Origin: Gemmatimonas sp. UBA7669
GTDB taxonomy: Bacteria; Gemmatimonadota; Gemmatimonadetes; Gemmatimonadales; Gemmatimonadaceae
Reading direction: 5' to 3'
NCBI RefSeq assembly: GCF_002483225.1
Contig: NZ_DLHL01000054.1
Span: 1-64,000 of the forward strand
Length of the DNA: 64,000 bases
Part shown: positions 49,973-58,488 of the stretch, one piece after another
Layout: every line of letters starts with the position of its first letter
Numbering within the stretch: the stretch's first letter is position 1
The notes under the pieces: generated by a model
Database searches by the model: none
Seen by the model: the letters and a program-made list of their open reading frames with translations, nothing else
What the model was told of the DNA's origin: nothing
Position numbers and translations under genes: made by a program

Positions 49973-51949
49973 TCACCCCTTGCCGCGGCCACGCCCTCGC
50001 GTGGAACGCATGGGCTGGATGCCACGGATCTCGGCCTGAAGCTGCAGGTACTCGCGCAGGTAGCCGTTCTTGGCCTCGACTTCCGTCTCCTGCTGCATGG
50101 CCTGGCGCACGTCATCCATCCTTGCCTCGAGGACCCGAACATCGAGCTTCTTGATGCTGAAGCCGATGTCCGCCGACTCGATATCCAGCGGCGCGCCTTC
50201 GGTCATTACCCGCAGTGCGGCGAAGGCCTCCGGGCTGAGTCGATCGGCTATGCGTTCGAGCTCTTCGTCCAGCGGGGCGTGCAGCAACACATCGAACAGC
50301 TCCCGGTAGCGCGCGTCACGGAAACTTTCAGGCGGGTGCCGTTCCGCCACGCGCTCGGCGACGCCGCGATCCACCAGCATGGCGCGCACCAGCGCCCGCT
50401 CCACCGGTTCGTCGCGACTCGGGCGCGGCGGAATTGCCGTGGCCTGCCACTCCGGCCCCTGAGCCTTGCCGCGCCGTCCGCCCTTCCACGGCGGCTTTGC
50501 CTCGCCTGGCGGTGGAGGCAACGGAGCCGGTGCGGCTTCAGTCTCGGTGTCGAGATACTCCGGCGGTGGCCCGTCGAAGGGCGGCGGGCTTTCGCCATCG
50601 TCGGAGCGCATGAGCCCCGTTGGAGGCGCGGACCGCGCACCACCCGACGTCATCCGGCGATCACGATCGGGCAACGCGTCCGCTTCCGCTGCCAGCGTCG
50701 CCTTGTCCAACTGCGTGACGGCGGAAAGTCGCGCGAGATACAAGTCGCGTGTCAGCGGCGCCTTGGCCGCGCGAATGGTGGGCAGCAACTTGTCGATGGC
50801 GTTGCGCCGTTGCCGCAGATCGGCAAACCAGCCTCGCCGCTCAAGCAACTGCACCTGACGATCGAACAGGTCGATGGCCTGCCCCAACTGCGTCTCCATG
50901 GCCGTGCGTCCCTGTTGACGCACGAAGGAGTCCGGGTCTTCACCATCCGGCAGCGACACCACACGCACCGTGGCCTTGACGCGCAGCAGCTCCAAACCTG
51001 ATCGGAACGTGGCCTTCTGGCCCGCTTCGTCGCTGTCGTACAGCAAGAACACTTCCGAGGCATAGCGCATCAGCAACTGGGCCTGCTCTTCGGTCAGCGC
51101 GGTGCCCAGCGGAGCCACAACCTCCTCGATACCGGCGAGCGCCAGCCGTATGGCATCGAGATACCCCTCGACGACGATGGCCCGGCCCGCGCGTCGCATG
51201 CTCTGCTTGGCCGTGTGCAGCCCGTACAGCGTGCGCCGCTTCTGGAAGACGGTGGACTCGGGGCTGTTGAGATACTTGGGCGTATCGTCGCCCATGGCGC
51301 GCCCGCCAAACCCCACCGGCCGTCCCAACTCGTCGTGAATCGGAAACATGACGCGGCCACGAAATCGCAGGCGCGGTTCGCCTTCGCCTTCGCGCTGCAC
51401 AAGCAGTCCCGCCTCGAGCTGGCGTGCATCATCGGCGCCCAGTGCGTGCAGGTAGCGTCGCAGGGCCTGCGCGTCACGCGGCGCAAAGCCAAGACCGAAG
51501 CGCTGCCATGCTGTCTCGTCGAGACCACGCGACTGCAGATACTCGCGTGCGGCACGACCTCCGGCTTCGTCCCGCAACTGCTGCTGAAACCACTCGGACG
51601 CTGCCGCGAGCACTTCGTAGTTGGGCGCGTTGGGATCCGGCGCCTGGGCACGGCGCGGCGCATCCACCACTTCGATGCCCACCTTGTCGCCGATGTACTT
51701 GACGGCCGAGGGCCAGTCGAGCCCGAGGCGCTTGCGCACGAAGGTGAACACGTCGCCGCTTTCGTGACAGACGAAGCAGTGATAGCTGCCGTGCGACGGT
51801 GAGACCGAAAAGTTGGGATTCTTGCCACCATGAAACGGACAGGCGCCACGCCACGTGCCGCCCGAGCGACGCAACGGGACGAACTCGCCGACAATCTCCA
51901 CGATGTCGGCAGCCTCCCGTACGCGTTCGACCGTTTCGTCGGGGATCAC
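49973..51949 (-). CDS. dnaG: DNA primase DnaG
   Basis: A 658-residue primase. The N-terminal CHC2 zinc finger is CPFHGGKNPNFSVSPSHGSY followed by HCFVCHESGDVF (residues ~38-70). The catalytic core has FGGRAMGDDTPKYLNSPEST, and the TOPRIM carries VVEGYLDAIRLAL and FLLYDSDEAGQKA. A Pro/Gly-rich insert (~425-500) links to the helicase-binding C-terminal domain. It makes RNA primers at the replication fork. It sits after mutS2 in the rpsU-led operon rather than in the rpsU-dnaG-rpoD order of enterics. Confidence 0.95.
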   Translation of the reverse strand: MIPDETVERVREAADIVEIVGEFVPLRRSGGTWRGACPFHGGKNPNFSVSPSHGSYHCFVCHESGDVFTFVRKRLGLDWPSAVKYIGDKVGIEVVDAPRRAQAPDPNAPNYEVLAAASEWFQQQLRDEAGGRAAREYLQSRGLDETAWQRFGLGFAPRDAQALRRYLHALGADDARQLEAGLLVQREGEGEPRLRFRGRVMFPIHDELGRPVGFGGRAMGDDTPKYLNSPESTVFQKRRTLYGLHTAKQSMRRAGRAIVVEGYLDAIRLALAGIEEVVAPLGTALTEEQAQLLMRYASEVFLLYDSDEAGQKATFRSGLELLRVKATVRVVSLPDGEDPDSFVRQQGRTAMETQLGQAIDLFDRQVQLLERRGWFADLRQRRNAIDKLLPTIRAAKAPLTRDLYLARLSAVTQLDKATLAAEADALPDRDRRMTSGGARSAPPTGLMRSDDGESPPPFDGPPPEYLDTETEAAPAPLPPPPGEAKPPWKGGRRGKAQGPEWQATAIPPRPSRDEPVERALVRAMLVDRGVAERVAERHPPESFRDARYRELFDVLLHAPLDEELERIADRLSPEAFAALRVMTEGAPLDIESADIGFSIKKLDVRVLEARMDDVRQAMQQETEVEAKNGYLREYLQLQAEIRGIQPMRSTRGRGRGKG

Positions 51950-51962
51950 GTTTGGCGCGCCG

Positions 51963-54416
51963 TCACGCGAGCTCGGCCACAGTCACGCCTGCCCCACCCT
52001 CGTTCCACGCACCGAGTCGATAGCCGGTCACGCGTGTGTCCTTCTTGAGCATCTCCCCCACGCGCTGCCGCAGCGCGCCCGTGCCCTTGCCATGAATGAT
52101 GCGCAGCTCGCGCAGGTCATTTCGCACGGCCGCGTCGAGCGCCTGCAACACCTGGTCATCCACCTCATCGATACGCAGACCGCGCACATCCACCTCACGC
52201 ACCGGCTCCACCTCGGCGATGTCACCGGAAAGCGCGATCTTCACCATGGGCGGCGGCGCGGCCTTGCTGTGCGTGAGTTGACGCAGTGGCACCGTGAGCG
52301 TGAGTGAGCCCACCATGACGCGCGCATCCTGCCCGCGCACCGACACGACACGACCGACCTTGTCGCCGAGCGTACCCACCAGCACGTTGTCGCCTTCACC
52401 AATGGGACGCGGCGCGGCAACGGCAGGCGTGGCAACCGGGCCAGCCTGTCGACGTTGTGCCTTGGCGCGGTCACGTTCGCCGCGCTGCTCGACCACCAGC
52501 GCTTCCTGCCCCTGACGCGCGGCTTCCTGCTCAATCGTGCGCCGTGCGGCCCGCGCGGCGTCATCAAGCGAGGAAGCGCCCTGCTCGGATGCCGTGGACG
52601 GAACGGCCTGCGCCGCGGACTTCACCGCCGCAATGGCCTCTTCCAACTGGGCGCGGGCTTCGAGCAGGAACTGCCTTGCCTGCTTGCGCGCGTTGCGCTC
52701 CGCTTCACGTTCGCGCTCGCGCACCTTGAGTTCGCGGTCAGCCACGGACGCCATGCGCGAGCGGGTACGCTCCTGCTCCCGTTCGAGTTGCTGTTCCCGG
52801 TCGGTCAGCACGGCCTCCCGTGCCTCGACGTCGGCCAGCAGCACGGCGAGATCCCGTTCGCCCTGCGGCAGTTTGTCCTCTGCCCGCTGAATGACCGCTT
52901 CCGGCAATTGCAGGCGCCGCGCGATGCTGAGACCGTAGCTGCGCCCCGGCACCCCCTTGAGCAGGCGGTACGTGGGCGCCAACTGCACCGCATCGAATTG
53001 CAGCGACGCATTCACCACACCGGGCACGTCGGTCGCGAGCAGCTTGAGTTGCCCGAGGTGCGTGGTGGCCAGGGTGAGCGTGCCGCGCGCGGTGAGCGTT
53101 TCCAGAATGGCACCACCCAACGCCGCGCCTTCCGAGGGATCGGTACCCGAACCCAGTTCGTCCACGAGCACCAGTGACGCCGGGGTGGCCGACTCGAGGA
53201 TTTCCCCGAGATTCTTGAGATGCGCGCTGAAGGTGGAGAGACTGGCTTCGATGCTCTGCTCGTCGCCGACATCGGCAAAGACGTCATCGAACACGGGCAG
53301 ACAGCTGTTGCTGCCCACCGGCGCCGGCACACCGGCCTGCGCCATCATGCACAGCAATCCAATGGCCTTGAGCAGGACGGTCTTGCCGCCGGTGTTGGGG
53401 CCTGACACGAGCAGCGTGCGTTCCTCGCGCTCCATGGTCAGATCAAATGCCACGACGGGCACACCGCTGGCGAGCAGCAGCGGATGTCGTCCGTTCACGA
53501 TGCGCAGCCCATCGGCCGGTGTGCAGAACTCGAGTGGCGCGCAGTTGGCGCTCAGGCTGTAACGTGCGCGGGCGTAGAGCGCGTCGAGGGCCACGAGCGC
53601 GTGCCAGGCCTGCAACATGGCTTCGTGATACGGATGCAATTCCTCCGTGAGCTCACGCAGCACCTTCTCGACTTCGCGTTGCTCCTCGAGTTCCAGTTCG
53701 CGCACCCGATTGCCGAATTCCACGGCGGCCGGCGGCTCCACGAAAATGGTGGCACCCGTGCCGCTGCTGTCGTGCACGATGCCGCCCACATAGCCGCGCG
53801 CCTCGCGGCGCATGGGCATGACCCAGCGTCCGTTGCGCATGGTGACCGAGAGATCACTGACCTGGTGATGCGGCTCGAGCTTGCCCATTTCGCGCTCGAG
53901 CAGGCGTACCAGCTCGCCTTCGGCCTGACGCAATTCGCGCCGCGCTCGGCGCAACGTTGGCGACGCGTCATCGCGCACGGTACCGTCATCGGCGATGGCG
54001 CGCTCAATGGCCTCCTCACGCGCGCGCAGATCGACCAGTTGCGAGGCGTAGGCCGCGAGGTAGGCCATGGTAATGGCCGGCCTGCGCGGATCGCGCAGTG
54101 CCTCACGGGTGCGGCGGGAGGAGCGCAGCAGTGTGGCGCCCTGCAACAACTCGTGAGCTGTCCAGGTGAGGCCGGGGATGCGCAGGCGCTTGAGCGCCTC
54201 ACCGAGATCGGGGATGTTTTCGGTCGGCCACCCGAGTTCGGAAAGAATGAGCGAACGCAGTGCCGCGACGCGGGCGTGTTCGGCTTCAATCCACTCCCGA
54301 TCCGTGCGCGGCGCCAACGCGCGCACGGCGGCGGCGCCGGGTGCGGACGAGGCGTGGCCCGCCACATGGGCGAGAAGCCGGGAGTACTCGAGAATGCCGA
54401 GGGCGTGCGCGTTCAT
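51963..54416 (-). CDS. mutS2: MutS2 family ATPase/nuclease
   Basis: An 817-residue MutS2. The ATPase domain has Walker A LVSGPNTGGKTVLLKAIGL, the FSAHLKNLGEILESA segment and Walker B LVLVDELGSGTDPSEG. A long coiled coil (~520-650) follows. The C-terminal Smr nuclease domain shows VDVRGLRIDEVDDQVLQALD and HGKGTGALRQRV. MutS2 suppresses recombination and resolves stalled ribosomes or branched DNA rather than acting in mismatch repair. Confidence 0.95.
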   Translation of the reverse strand: MNAHALGILEYSRLLAHVAGHASSAPGAAAVRALAPRTDREWIEAEHARVAALRSLILSELGWPTENIPDLGEALKRLRIPGLTWTAHELLQGATLLRSSRRTREALRDPRRPAITMAYLAAYASQLVDLRAREEAIERAIADDGTVRDDASPTLRRARRELRQAEGELVRLLEREMGKLEPHHQVSDLSVTMRNGRWVMPMRREARGYVGGIVHDSSGTGATIFVEPPAAVEFGNRVRELELEEQREVEKVLRELTEELHPYHEAMLQAWHALVALDALYARARYSLSANCAPLEFCTPADGLRIVNGRHPLLLASGVPVVAFDLTMEREERTLLVSGPNTGGKTVLLKAIGLLCMMAQAGVPAPVGSNSCLPVFDDVFADVGDEQSIEASLSTFSAHLKNLGEILESATPASLVLVDELGSGTDPSEGAALGGAILETLTARGTLTLATTHLGQLKLLATDVPGVVNASLQFDAVQLAPTYRLLKGVPGRSYGLSIARRLQLPEAVIQRAEDKLPQGERDLAVLLADVEAREAVLTDREQQLEREQERTRSRMASVADRELKVREREREAERNARKQARQFLLEARAQLEEAIAAVKSAAQAVPSTASEQGASSLDDAARAARRTIEQEAARQGQEALVVEQRGERDRAKAQRRQAGPVATPAVAAPRPIGEGDNVLVGTLGDKVGRVVSVRGQDARVMVGSLTLTVPLRQLTHSKAAPPPMVKIALSGDIAEVEPVREVDVRGLRIDEVDDQVLQALDAAVRNDLRELRIIHGKGTGALRQRVGEMLKKDTRVTGYRLGAWNEGGAGVTVAELA

Positions 54417-54493
54417 GGGTGCTGCACTTCAACCTGGAGGCGGGCACGCGATGAGCCAGCCAGGGTGGCCGGCCAATGCCGGCGCAGGGCGGA

Positions 54494-54973
54494 TCAGCCC
54501 CGGGCGGCCAGCACGTCGCGTGCGATGGCGTTGATGATACTGCCGTCGACGCGGCCCTTGAAGAGCGGCATGACGCGACCCATGATGGCACCGATGTTGG
54601 CCGCTCCGCCCTGCACCGCCGCCTCAACGGCCGCTCGCACCTCGGCGGGATCGACCTGCGCGGGCATGTAGGCCTCAAGCGCTGCGGCCTCGGTCTGCTC
54701 CTTCTCGAGCAGTTCGCTGCGGCCGGCCTTCGCGTACAATTCGGCGGATTCCTTGCGCTTCTTGATGCCCTTGCGGATCACATCAAGGACATCGTCGTCG
54801 GTGACCTCCCGACGCAGCTCCAGCGCGCGATTCTTGACCTCGGCAATGACCATGCCGAGCAGCATCACGTGGTCCTTCCGCTGGTCCCGTCGGGCGGCCG
54901 CCTGATCGCCCTGCAATCGCGCCAGCAGCGGAGCTCCCTGAGGGGCGCTGCCGGCGTCCACGGGACTGCTCAC
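54494..54973 (-). CDS. yqeY: YqeY/GatB-domain protein
   Basis: A 159-residue YqeY-family protein with the helical GatB/YqeY domain (VMLLGMVIAEVKNRALELRR; VIRKGIKKRKESAELYAKAG; MGRVMPLFKGRVDGSIINAI). Its cellular role is unproven; the fold resembles the tRNA-binding tail of GatB. It is coupled to rpsU by a 4-bp overlap, the common rpsU-yqeY pairing. A 77-bp gap to mutS2 holds a small GCCGGC hairpin only. Confidence 0.88.
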   Translation of the reverse strand: MSSPVDAGSAPQGAPLLARLQGDQAAARRDQRKDHVMLLGMVIAEVKNRALELRREVTDDDVLDVIRKGIKKRKESAELYAKAGRSELLEKEQTEAAALEAYMPAQVDPAEVRAAVEAAVQGGAANIGAIMGRVMPLFKGRVDGSIINAIARDVLAARG

Positions 54974-55158
54974 CCCTGCCGGGTGCGACGGTTCTTACGG
55001 ACAGCCGCGTTCATCTTGCGCTTGCGGCGCTCCGACGGCTTCTCGTAGTGACGATGCTTGCGCAGGTCGGACAGGATACCGGCCTTCTCGCACTTCTTCT
55101 TGAAGCGCTTGAGCGCACGCTCGAAATTCTCGTCCTCGTGGATGATGACTTCCGACAA
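54970..55158 (-). CDS. rpsU: Ribosomal protein S21
   Basis: A 62-residue S21 from a TTG start ((M)SEVIIHEDENFERALKRFKK), with GAGG about 9 bases upstream. The basic C-terminus (YEKPSERRKRKMNAAVRKNR) is typical. S21 aids translation initiation on the 30S subunit. It heads the leftward operon and is preceded by a strong promoter with a ~75-nt leader. Confidence 0.93.
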   Translation of the reverse strand: MSEVIIHEDENFERALKRFKKKCEKAGILSDLRKHRHYEKPSERRKRKMNAAVRKNRRTRQG

Positions 55159-55241
55159 ACTCGACCTCGGAGGTGTTCGCGCCGTGACGCGAATGGAGTG
55201 ATGGAACCGCGAAAAAGCCCAATGTGGCAGGGTAGCCTTTA

Positions 55242-55270
55242 ATGCTAGACAAGACAGCCACTTGGGTCAA
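55242..55270 (-). promoter_or_regulatory. Promoter of the rpsU operon
   Basis: On the minus strand TTGACC (55265-55270), 17-bp spacer, TAGCAT (55242-55247), a good vegetative promoter in the 139-bp gap after hinT. Transcription should begin near 55235. It could serve the whole rpsU-to-ksgA run, although internal promoters are not excluded. Confidence 0.7.
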
Positions 55271-55297
55271 GGACCGTGACGCCGGCCAGCGTCTGCT

Positions 55298-55639
55298 TCA
55301 GCCCGGCGGCCAGCTCATGGCTCGCCCACCCAGGACGTGCCAATGCAGGTGACCCACCGTCTGTCCCCCGTCCCCGCCCACGTTGGTGACCACCCGGTAG
55401 CCGGACTCCGCCACGCCTTCCTGGCGGGCGACCTCGGCCGCCAGCGCCAGCACGGCGCCCAGTTCAGCGGTGTCGGCGGCAACGGCCAGGGAGTCGACGT
55501 GCCGGCGTGGAACGACCAGCACGTGCACCGGTGCCTGGGGATGCAGGTCGCGGAACGCCAGGGCCACATCGTTCTGGGCCACGACCTGAGCCGGAATGGT
55601 GCCGGCCACGATGCGACAGAAAATGCAGGCGTCGTTCAT
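55298..55639 (-). CDS. HIT-family nucleotide hydrolase (HinT-like)
   Basis: A 113-residue histidine-triad protein. CIFCRIVAGTIPAQVV opens the fold, VLVVPRRHVDSLA is the central strand, and the triad is GHLHWHVLGGR. HinT enzymes hydrolyse nucleoside phosphoramidates and AMP-lysine. The ATG overlaps the rsmE stop by 4 bp. It is the last gene before the rpsU promoter. Confidence 0.9.
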   Translation of the reverse strand: MNDACIFCRIVAGTIPAQVVAQNDVALAFRDLHPQAPVHVLVVPRRHVDSLAVAADTAELGAVLALAAEVARQEGVAESGYRVVTNVGGDGGQTVGHLHWHVLGGRAMSWPPG

Positions 55640-56409
55640 GCGAGAGAGCCTCCCGTCGGCGTAGCCGACAAACAGGTACGGGCGATGCCGAGGGACACGA
55701 GGGCGGCCGTTTCGAAACGCAGAATGGTCGAGCCCAGGCTGACCGAGCGGAAGCCTGCGTCGTGCAACAACGCCAGCTCGTCGGGCTCAACCCCACCTTC
55801 CGGACCCACCGCGATAACCACCGGTTCCAGCAAGGGCGCGGCGCCTTCGCCAATGAGCGGGACGCCGGCCGGATCGAGCACCAGGCGATGCCCTGGCGGG
55901 GCGGCGAGCACCGCGCGATCGAGTGGCGCCTCCGGAAAGGCCTGGGGCAGCCACGCGCCTTCGGACTGCGCGAGGGCACCTTCCATGCGGGCCCGCACCT
56001 TGGCCTGGAAGCTCACGCCCTCTCCGCGCGGCGACACGGAGCGGGAACGTCGCCACATGACCGGACGCCACGAGGTCACGCCGAGTTCCGTGGCCTTCTC
56101 CGCCAGCCAGAGCATGCGATCCCTGTCGGCGATGGGCACCAGCAGATGCACGGCCGGCAGCGGCGCGTGCTGCGCCACACGCTGCACCTCGACGTGCACC
56201 TGCGACTTGGACAGACGGACCACCTGTCCTTCGCCCACCGCGCCCTGCCCGTCCCGTAGCCCGACTTGCGCGCCGGACTCGAGTCGGAGCACCCGCATAT
56301 GGCGGGCTGCCTGTTCGTCGAGCACCACGGTGGTGCCGTCGGCAAACGGCTCGGGCGTGATGAACTGCGGCAGCCCGGCGGCTAGGCCTTCGCGATGGCG
56401 ACCGACCAC
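55636..56409 (-). CDS. rsmE: 16S rRNA m3U1498 methyltransferase RsmE
   Basis: About 257 residues from GTG 56409, overlapping prmA by 28 bp; an in-frame start at 56445 would overlap further. The N-terminal PUA-like domain has RHMRVLRLESGAQVGLRDGQ. The SPOUT domain has VPIADRDRMLWLAEKATELG, VIAVGPEGGVEPDEL and the knot end VSLGSTILRFETAALVSLG. It methylates U1498 of 16S rRNA. Confidence 0.9.
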   Translation of the reverse strand: MVGRHREGLAAGLPQFITPEPFADGTTVVLDEQAARHMRVLRLESGAQVGLRDGQGAVGEGQVVRLSKSQVHVEVQRVAQHAPLPAVHLLVPIADRDRMLWLAEKATELGVTSWRPVMWRRSRSVSPRGEGVSFQAKVRARMEGALAQSEGAWLPQAFPEAPLDRAVLAAPPGHRLVLDPAGVPLIGEGAAPLLEPVVIAVGPEGGVEPDELALLHDAGFRSVSLGSTILRFETAALVSLGIARTCLSATPTGGSLA

Positions 56410-57251
56410 CAGATGTCCTCCGCATCTTCTGCCAGCACGGTCCACCCGTGTGCCGCCAGCACCTGCAGCATGGTTTCCCGCTCTTCCTGGAGTATGCCGC
56501 TCAGAATGGCCGATCCATCGTCGGTGAGCGCCATGCCGATGATGGGCAGGAGTTCGATGAGCACCGACGAGATGATGTTGGCGAGGACAAGCCGCACCGG
56601 CGCCACGAGGGGCAGAATGGCCGCCGCGTCCGCCTCGAAGACGTGCACGCGGTCGGCCACACCATTGCGTCGCACGTTGGATTCGGCATCGGGAATGGCC
56701 TCGCCATCGAGCTCCACGGCATACACGCGGGCAGCGCCCAGCTTGGCTGCCGCAATGGCGAGAATGGCGCTGCCGGCCCCCAGATCAGCCACCGTGTCTC
56801 CGGCCCGCAGTCGCGCCGGCAACAGCCGTACGACACCGCGTGTGGTGGCGTGCTCGCCAGTGCCAAAGGCCATGCCGGGTTCGATGACGATGGTGCGCGC
56901 CGGATCGCGGCCCTCGGCCAGCCACGGCGGCGTGACGGTCAGCGCACCGAGTTCGTGCGAGGTAATGCGCGACTTCCACGCCTCCGACCAATCCACATCG
57001 GGCACGAGCGAGGTTTCGATGACCACCATCGGGTCGGCCGCCGTGATCGTCGCGTGCACAGCCTCGAGATCGGTACCGGGCGGGAAGTGCGTGACCAGCG
57101 ACGTCCCGTCTTCGTGCACCCCCTGCGCGCCAACGGCAAACAGGGCAGCCATGCAAGCCTCACGCGGCGCCCCCTCGAACGCGGACGGACGCACGCGCAC
57201 GCTGGTCCATCGGGCGGATGTGGCGGGTGTATCCCGCGGGGTATCAGGCAC
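56382..57251 (-). CDS. prmA: Ribosomal protein L11 methyltransferase
   Basis: A 289-residue PrmA from GTG 57251, overlapping the dnaJ stop by 8 bp. The N-terminal recognition domain (~15-105) is followed by the SAM domain: EPGMAFGTGEHATTRGVVRL, VADLGAGSAILAIAAAKLG, YAVELDGEAIPDAE and LANIISSVLIELLP. It trimethylates L11. The prmA-rsmE pairing after dnaJ is common. Confidence 0.93.
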   Translation of the reverse strand: MPDTPRDTPATSARWTSVRVRPSAFEGAPREACMAALFAVGAQGVHEDGTSLVTHFPPGTDLEAVHATITAADPMVVIETSLVPDVDWSEAWKSRITSHELGALTVTPPWLAEGRDPARTIVIEPGMAFGTGEHATTRGVVRLLPARLRAGDTVADLGAGSAILAIAAAKLGAARVYAVELDGEAIPDAESNVRRNGVADRVHVFEADAAAILPLVAPVRLVLANIISSVLIELLPIIGMALTDDGSAILSGILQEERETMLQVLAAHGWTVLAEDAEDIWWSVAIAKA

Positions 57252-58374
57252 CGATGGCTTCCTTCATCTTGGACCAGAAGCCCTTTTCACGCTGCGGCGG
57301 AGCGTCGCCCTTGATGCTGGCGAGACGTTCGATGAGCTGCTTCTCCTCGCCGTCCACGGACTGCGGCGTCCAGAGCTGCACCTTGATGTGCAGATCGCCC
57401 ACACCAGACGCGTTCACCCGTGGCAGCCCCTTGCCGCGCAGGTGAAACACGGTGCCGCTCTGCGTACCGGCTGGGACGCGCAACGACAGGGTACTGGTGA
57501 GACCGGGTACCGTGATGTCCGCTCCAAACACCAACTGCGGATACGTGACCAGGGCCTCGCAGAAAAGATCCTCACCGTCGCGGTCGAAACGCTCGTCATC
57601 ATCGACCTCGAACACCACCAGCACGTCGCCGCGCGTCCCGCCACGCGGCCCGATGTTGCCGGCACCACGCAGCGTCATGTACTGCCCGGTGGCCACACCC
57701 GCCGGCACCTGGATCTTGAGCGTGCGTTCGGCGCGTACCCGACCTTCGCCGCGACACTTCTTGCACGGCGACGACACCACGACCCCCTCACCCGCGCAGG
57801 TCGGACAGGGCGCCACCGACACAAATTGACCGAAGAACGAACGCTGCGCGCGCCGCACTTCACCGGCGCCACCACATGTGCCGCAGGTGCTCGGCTTGGT
57901 TCCAGGTTCCGCACCCGAGCCTTCACAGGCGTCACAGCCATCGAGCACCTTGAGCACGACGGTCTTTTCGACGCCGGTCGCCACTTCGGTGAGCGTGAGT
58001 GGCAGGGGCAACTTGATGTCCGACCCGGAACGCGGTCCGCTGCGCCGGCCGCCGGCTGACGCGCCGAACAGGTCGCCGAAGCCGCCGAAGTCGCGCATGA
58101 AGATGTTCAGCGCCTCCGACAGGTCGACGTGCTCGTACGCCGCCTGACCGCTGCCACGCAGGCCGGCCTCGCCGTAGCGATCAAACGCGGCGCGCTTCTG
58201 CGGATCACGCAGAATGTCGTACGCCTCGGTGATGTCCTTGAATTTTTCTTCCGCCTCCTTCGATCCCCCGTTGCGATCGGGGTGCCACTGCGTGGCGAGG
58301 CGGCGATAAGCCTTCTTGATGTCGTCGTCCGACGCATCGCGCGGTACGCCCAGAACCGCGTAGAAATCAGCCAT
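57244..58374 (-). CDS. dnaJ: Chaperone DnaJ
   Basis: A 376-residue type I DnaJ. The J-domain has HPD in LATQWHPDRNGGSKEAEEKF. The Gly-rich linker is followed by four zinc repeats (CDACEGSG, CGTCGGAG, CPTCAGEG, CKKCRGEG, ~150-215) and the substrate-binding C-terminal domains (GDLHIKVQLWTP). It delivers clients to DnaK, whose gene is not in this window. It follows hrcA after 114 bp. Confidence 0.95.
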   Translation of the reverse strand: MADFYAVLGVPRDASDDDIKKAYRRLATQWHPDRNGGSKEAEEKFKDITEAYDILRDPQKRAAFDRYGEAGLRGSGQAAYEHVDLSEALNIFMRDFGGFGDLFGASAGGRRSGPRSGSDIKLPLPLTLTEVATGVEKTVVLKVLDGCDACEGSGAEPGTKPSTCGTCGGAGEVRRAQRSFFGQFVSVAPCPTCAGEGVVVSSPCKKCRGEGRVRAERTLKIQVPAGVATGQYMTLRGAGNIGPRGGTRGDVLVVFEVDDDERFDRDGEDLFCEALVTYPQLVFGADITVPGLTSTLSLRVPAGTQSGTVFHLRGKGLPRVNASGVGDLHIKVQLWTPQSVDGEEKQLIERLASIKGDAPPQREKGFWSKMKEAIGA

Positions 58375-58451
58375 GGGAACCTATGGGGATATCCGGGAAA
58401 TCGTGCAGCAACCCCGTAAGATAACCCACCCCGGGCTCCGGCAGGGTGTCA

Positions 58452-58466
58452 GCCCCGGACCGGGGC
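58452..58466. promoter_or_regulatory. GC palindrome between hrcA and dnaJ
   Basis: GCCCCG (58452-58457) pairs with CGGGGC (58461-58466) across GAC. It is followed on the plus strand by a related CGCCCCGGGGGC. The 114-bp hrcA-dnaJ gap contains no CIRCE operator (TTAGCACTC half-sites) and no T-tract. The hairpin may affect mRNA stability or be a weak terminator. Confidence 0.35.
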
Positions 58467-58488
58467 ACCCAACGCCCCGGGGGCCGAG

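Noticed and set aside
54469..54484. Small GCCGGC-CAAT-GCCGGC hairpin between mutS2 and yqeY as a terminator
   Set aside because: The stem is short, self-complementary and without a T-tract in either direction, so it is expected by chance in DNA this rich in GC.
58375..58488. CIRCE heat-shock operator near hrcA/dnaJ
   Set aside because: No TTAGCACTC / GAGTGCTAA half-sites are present; only GC-rich palindromes occur.
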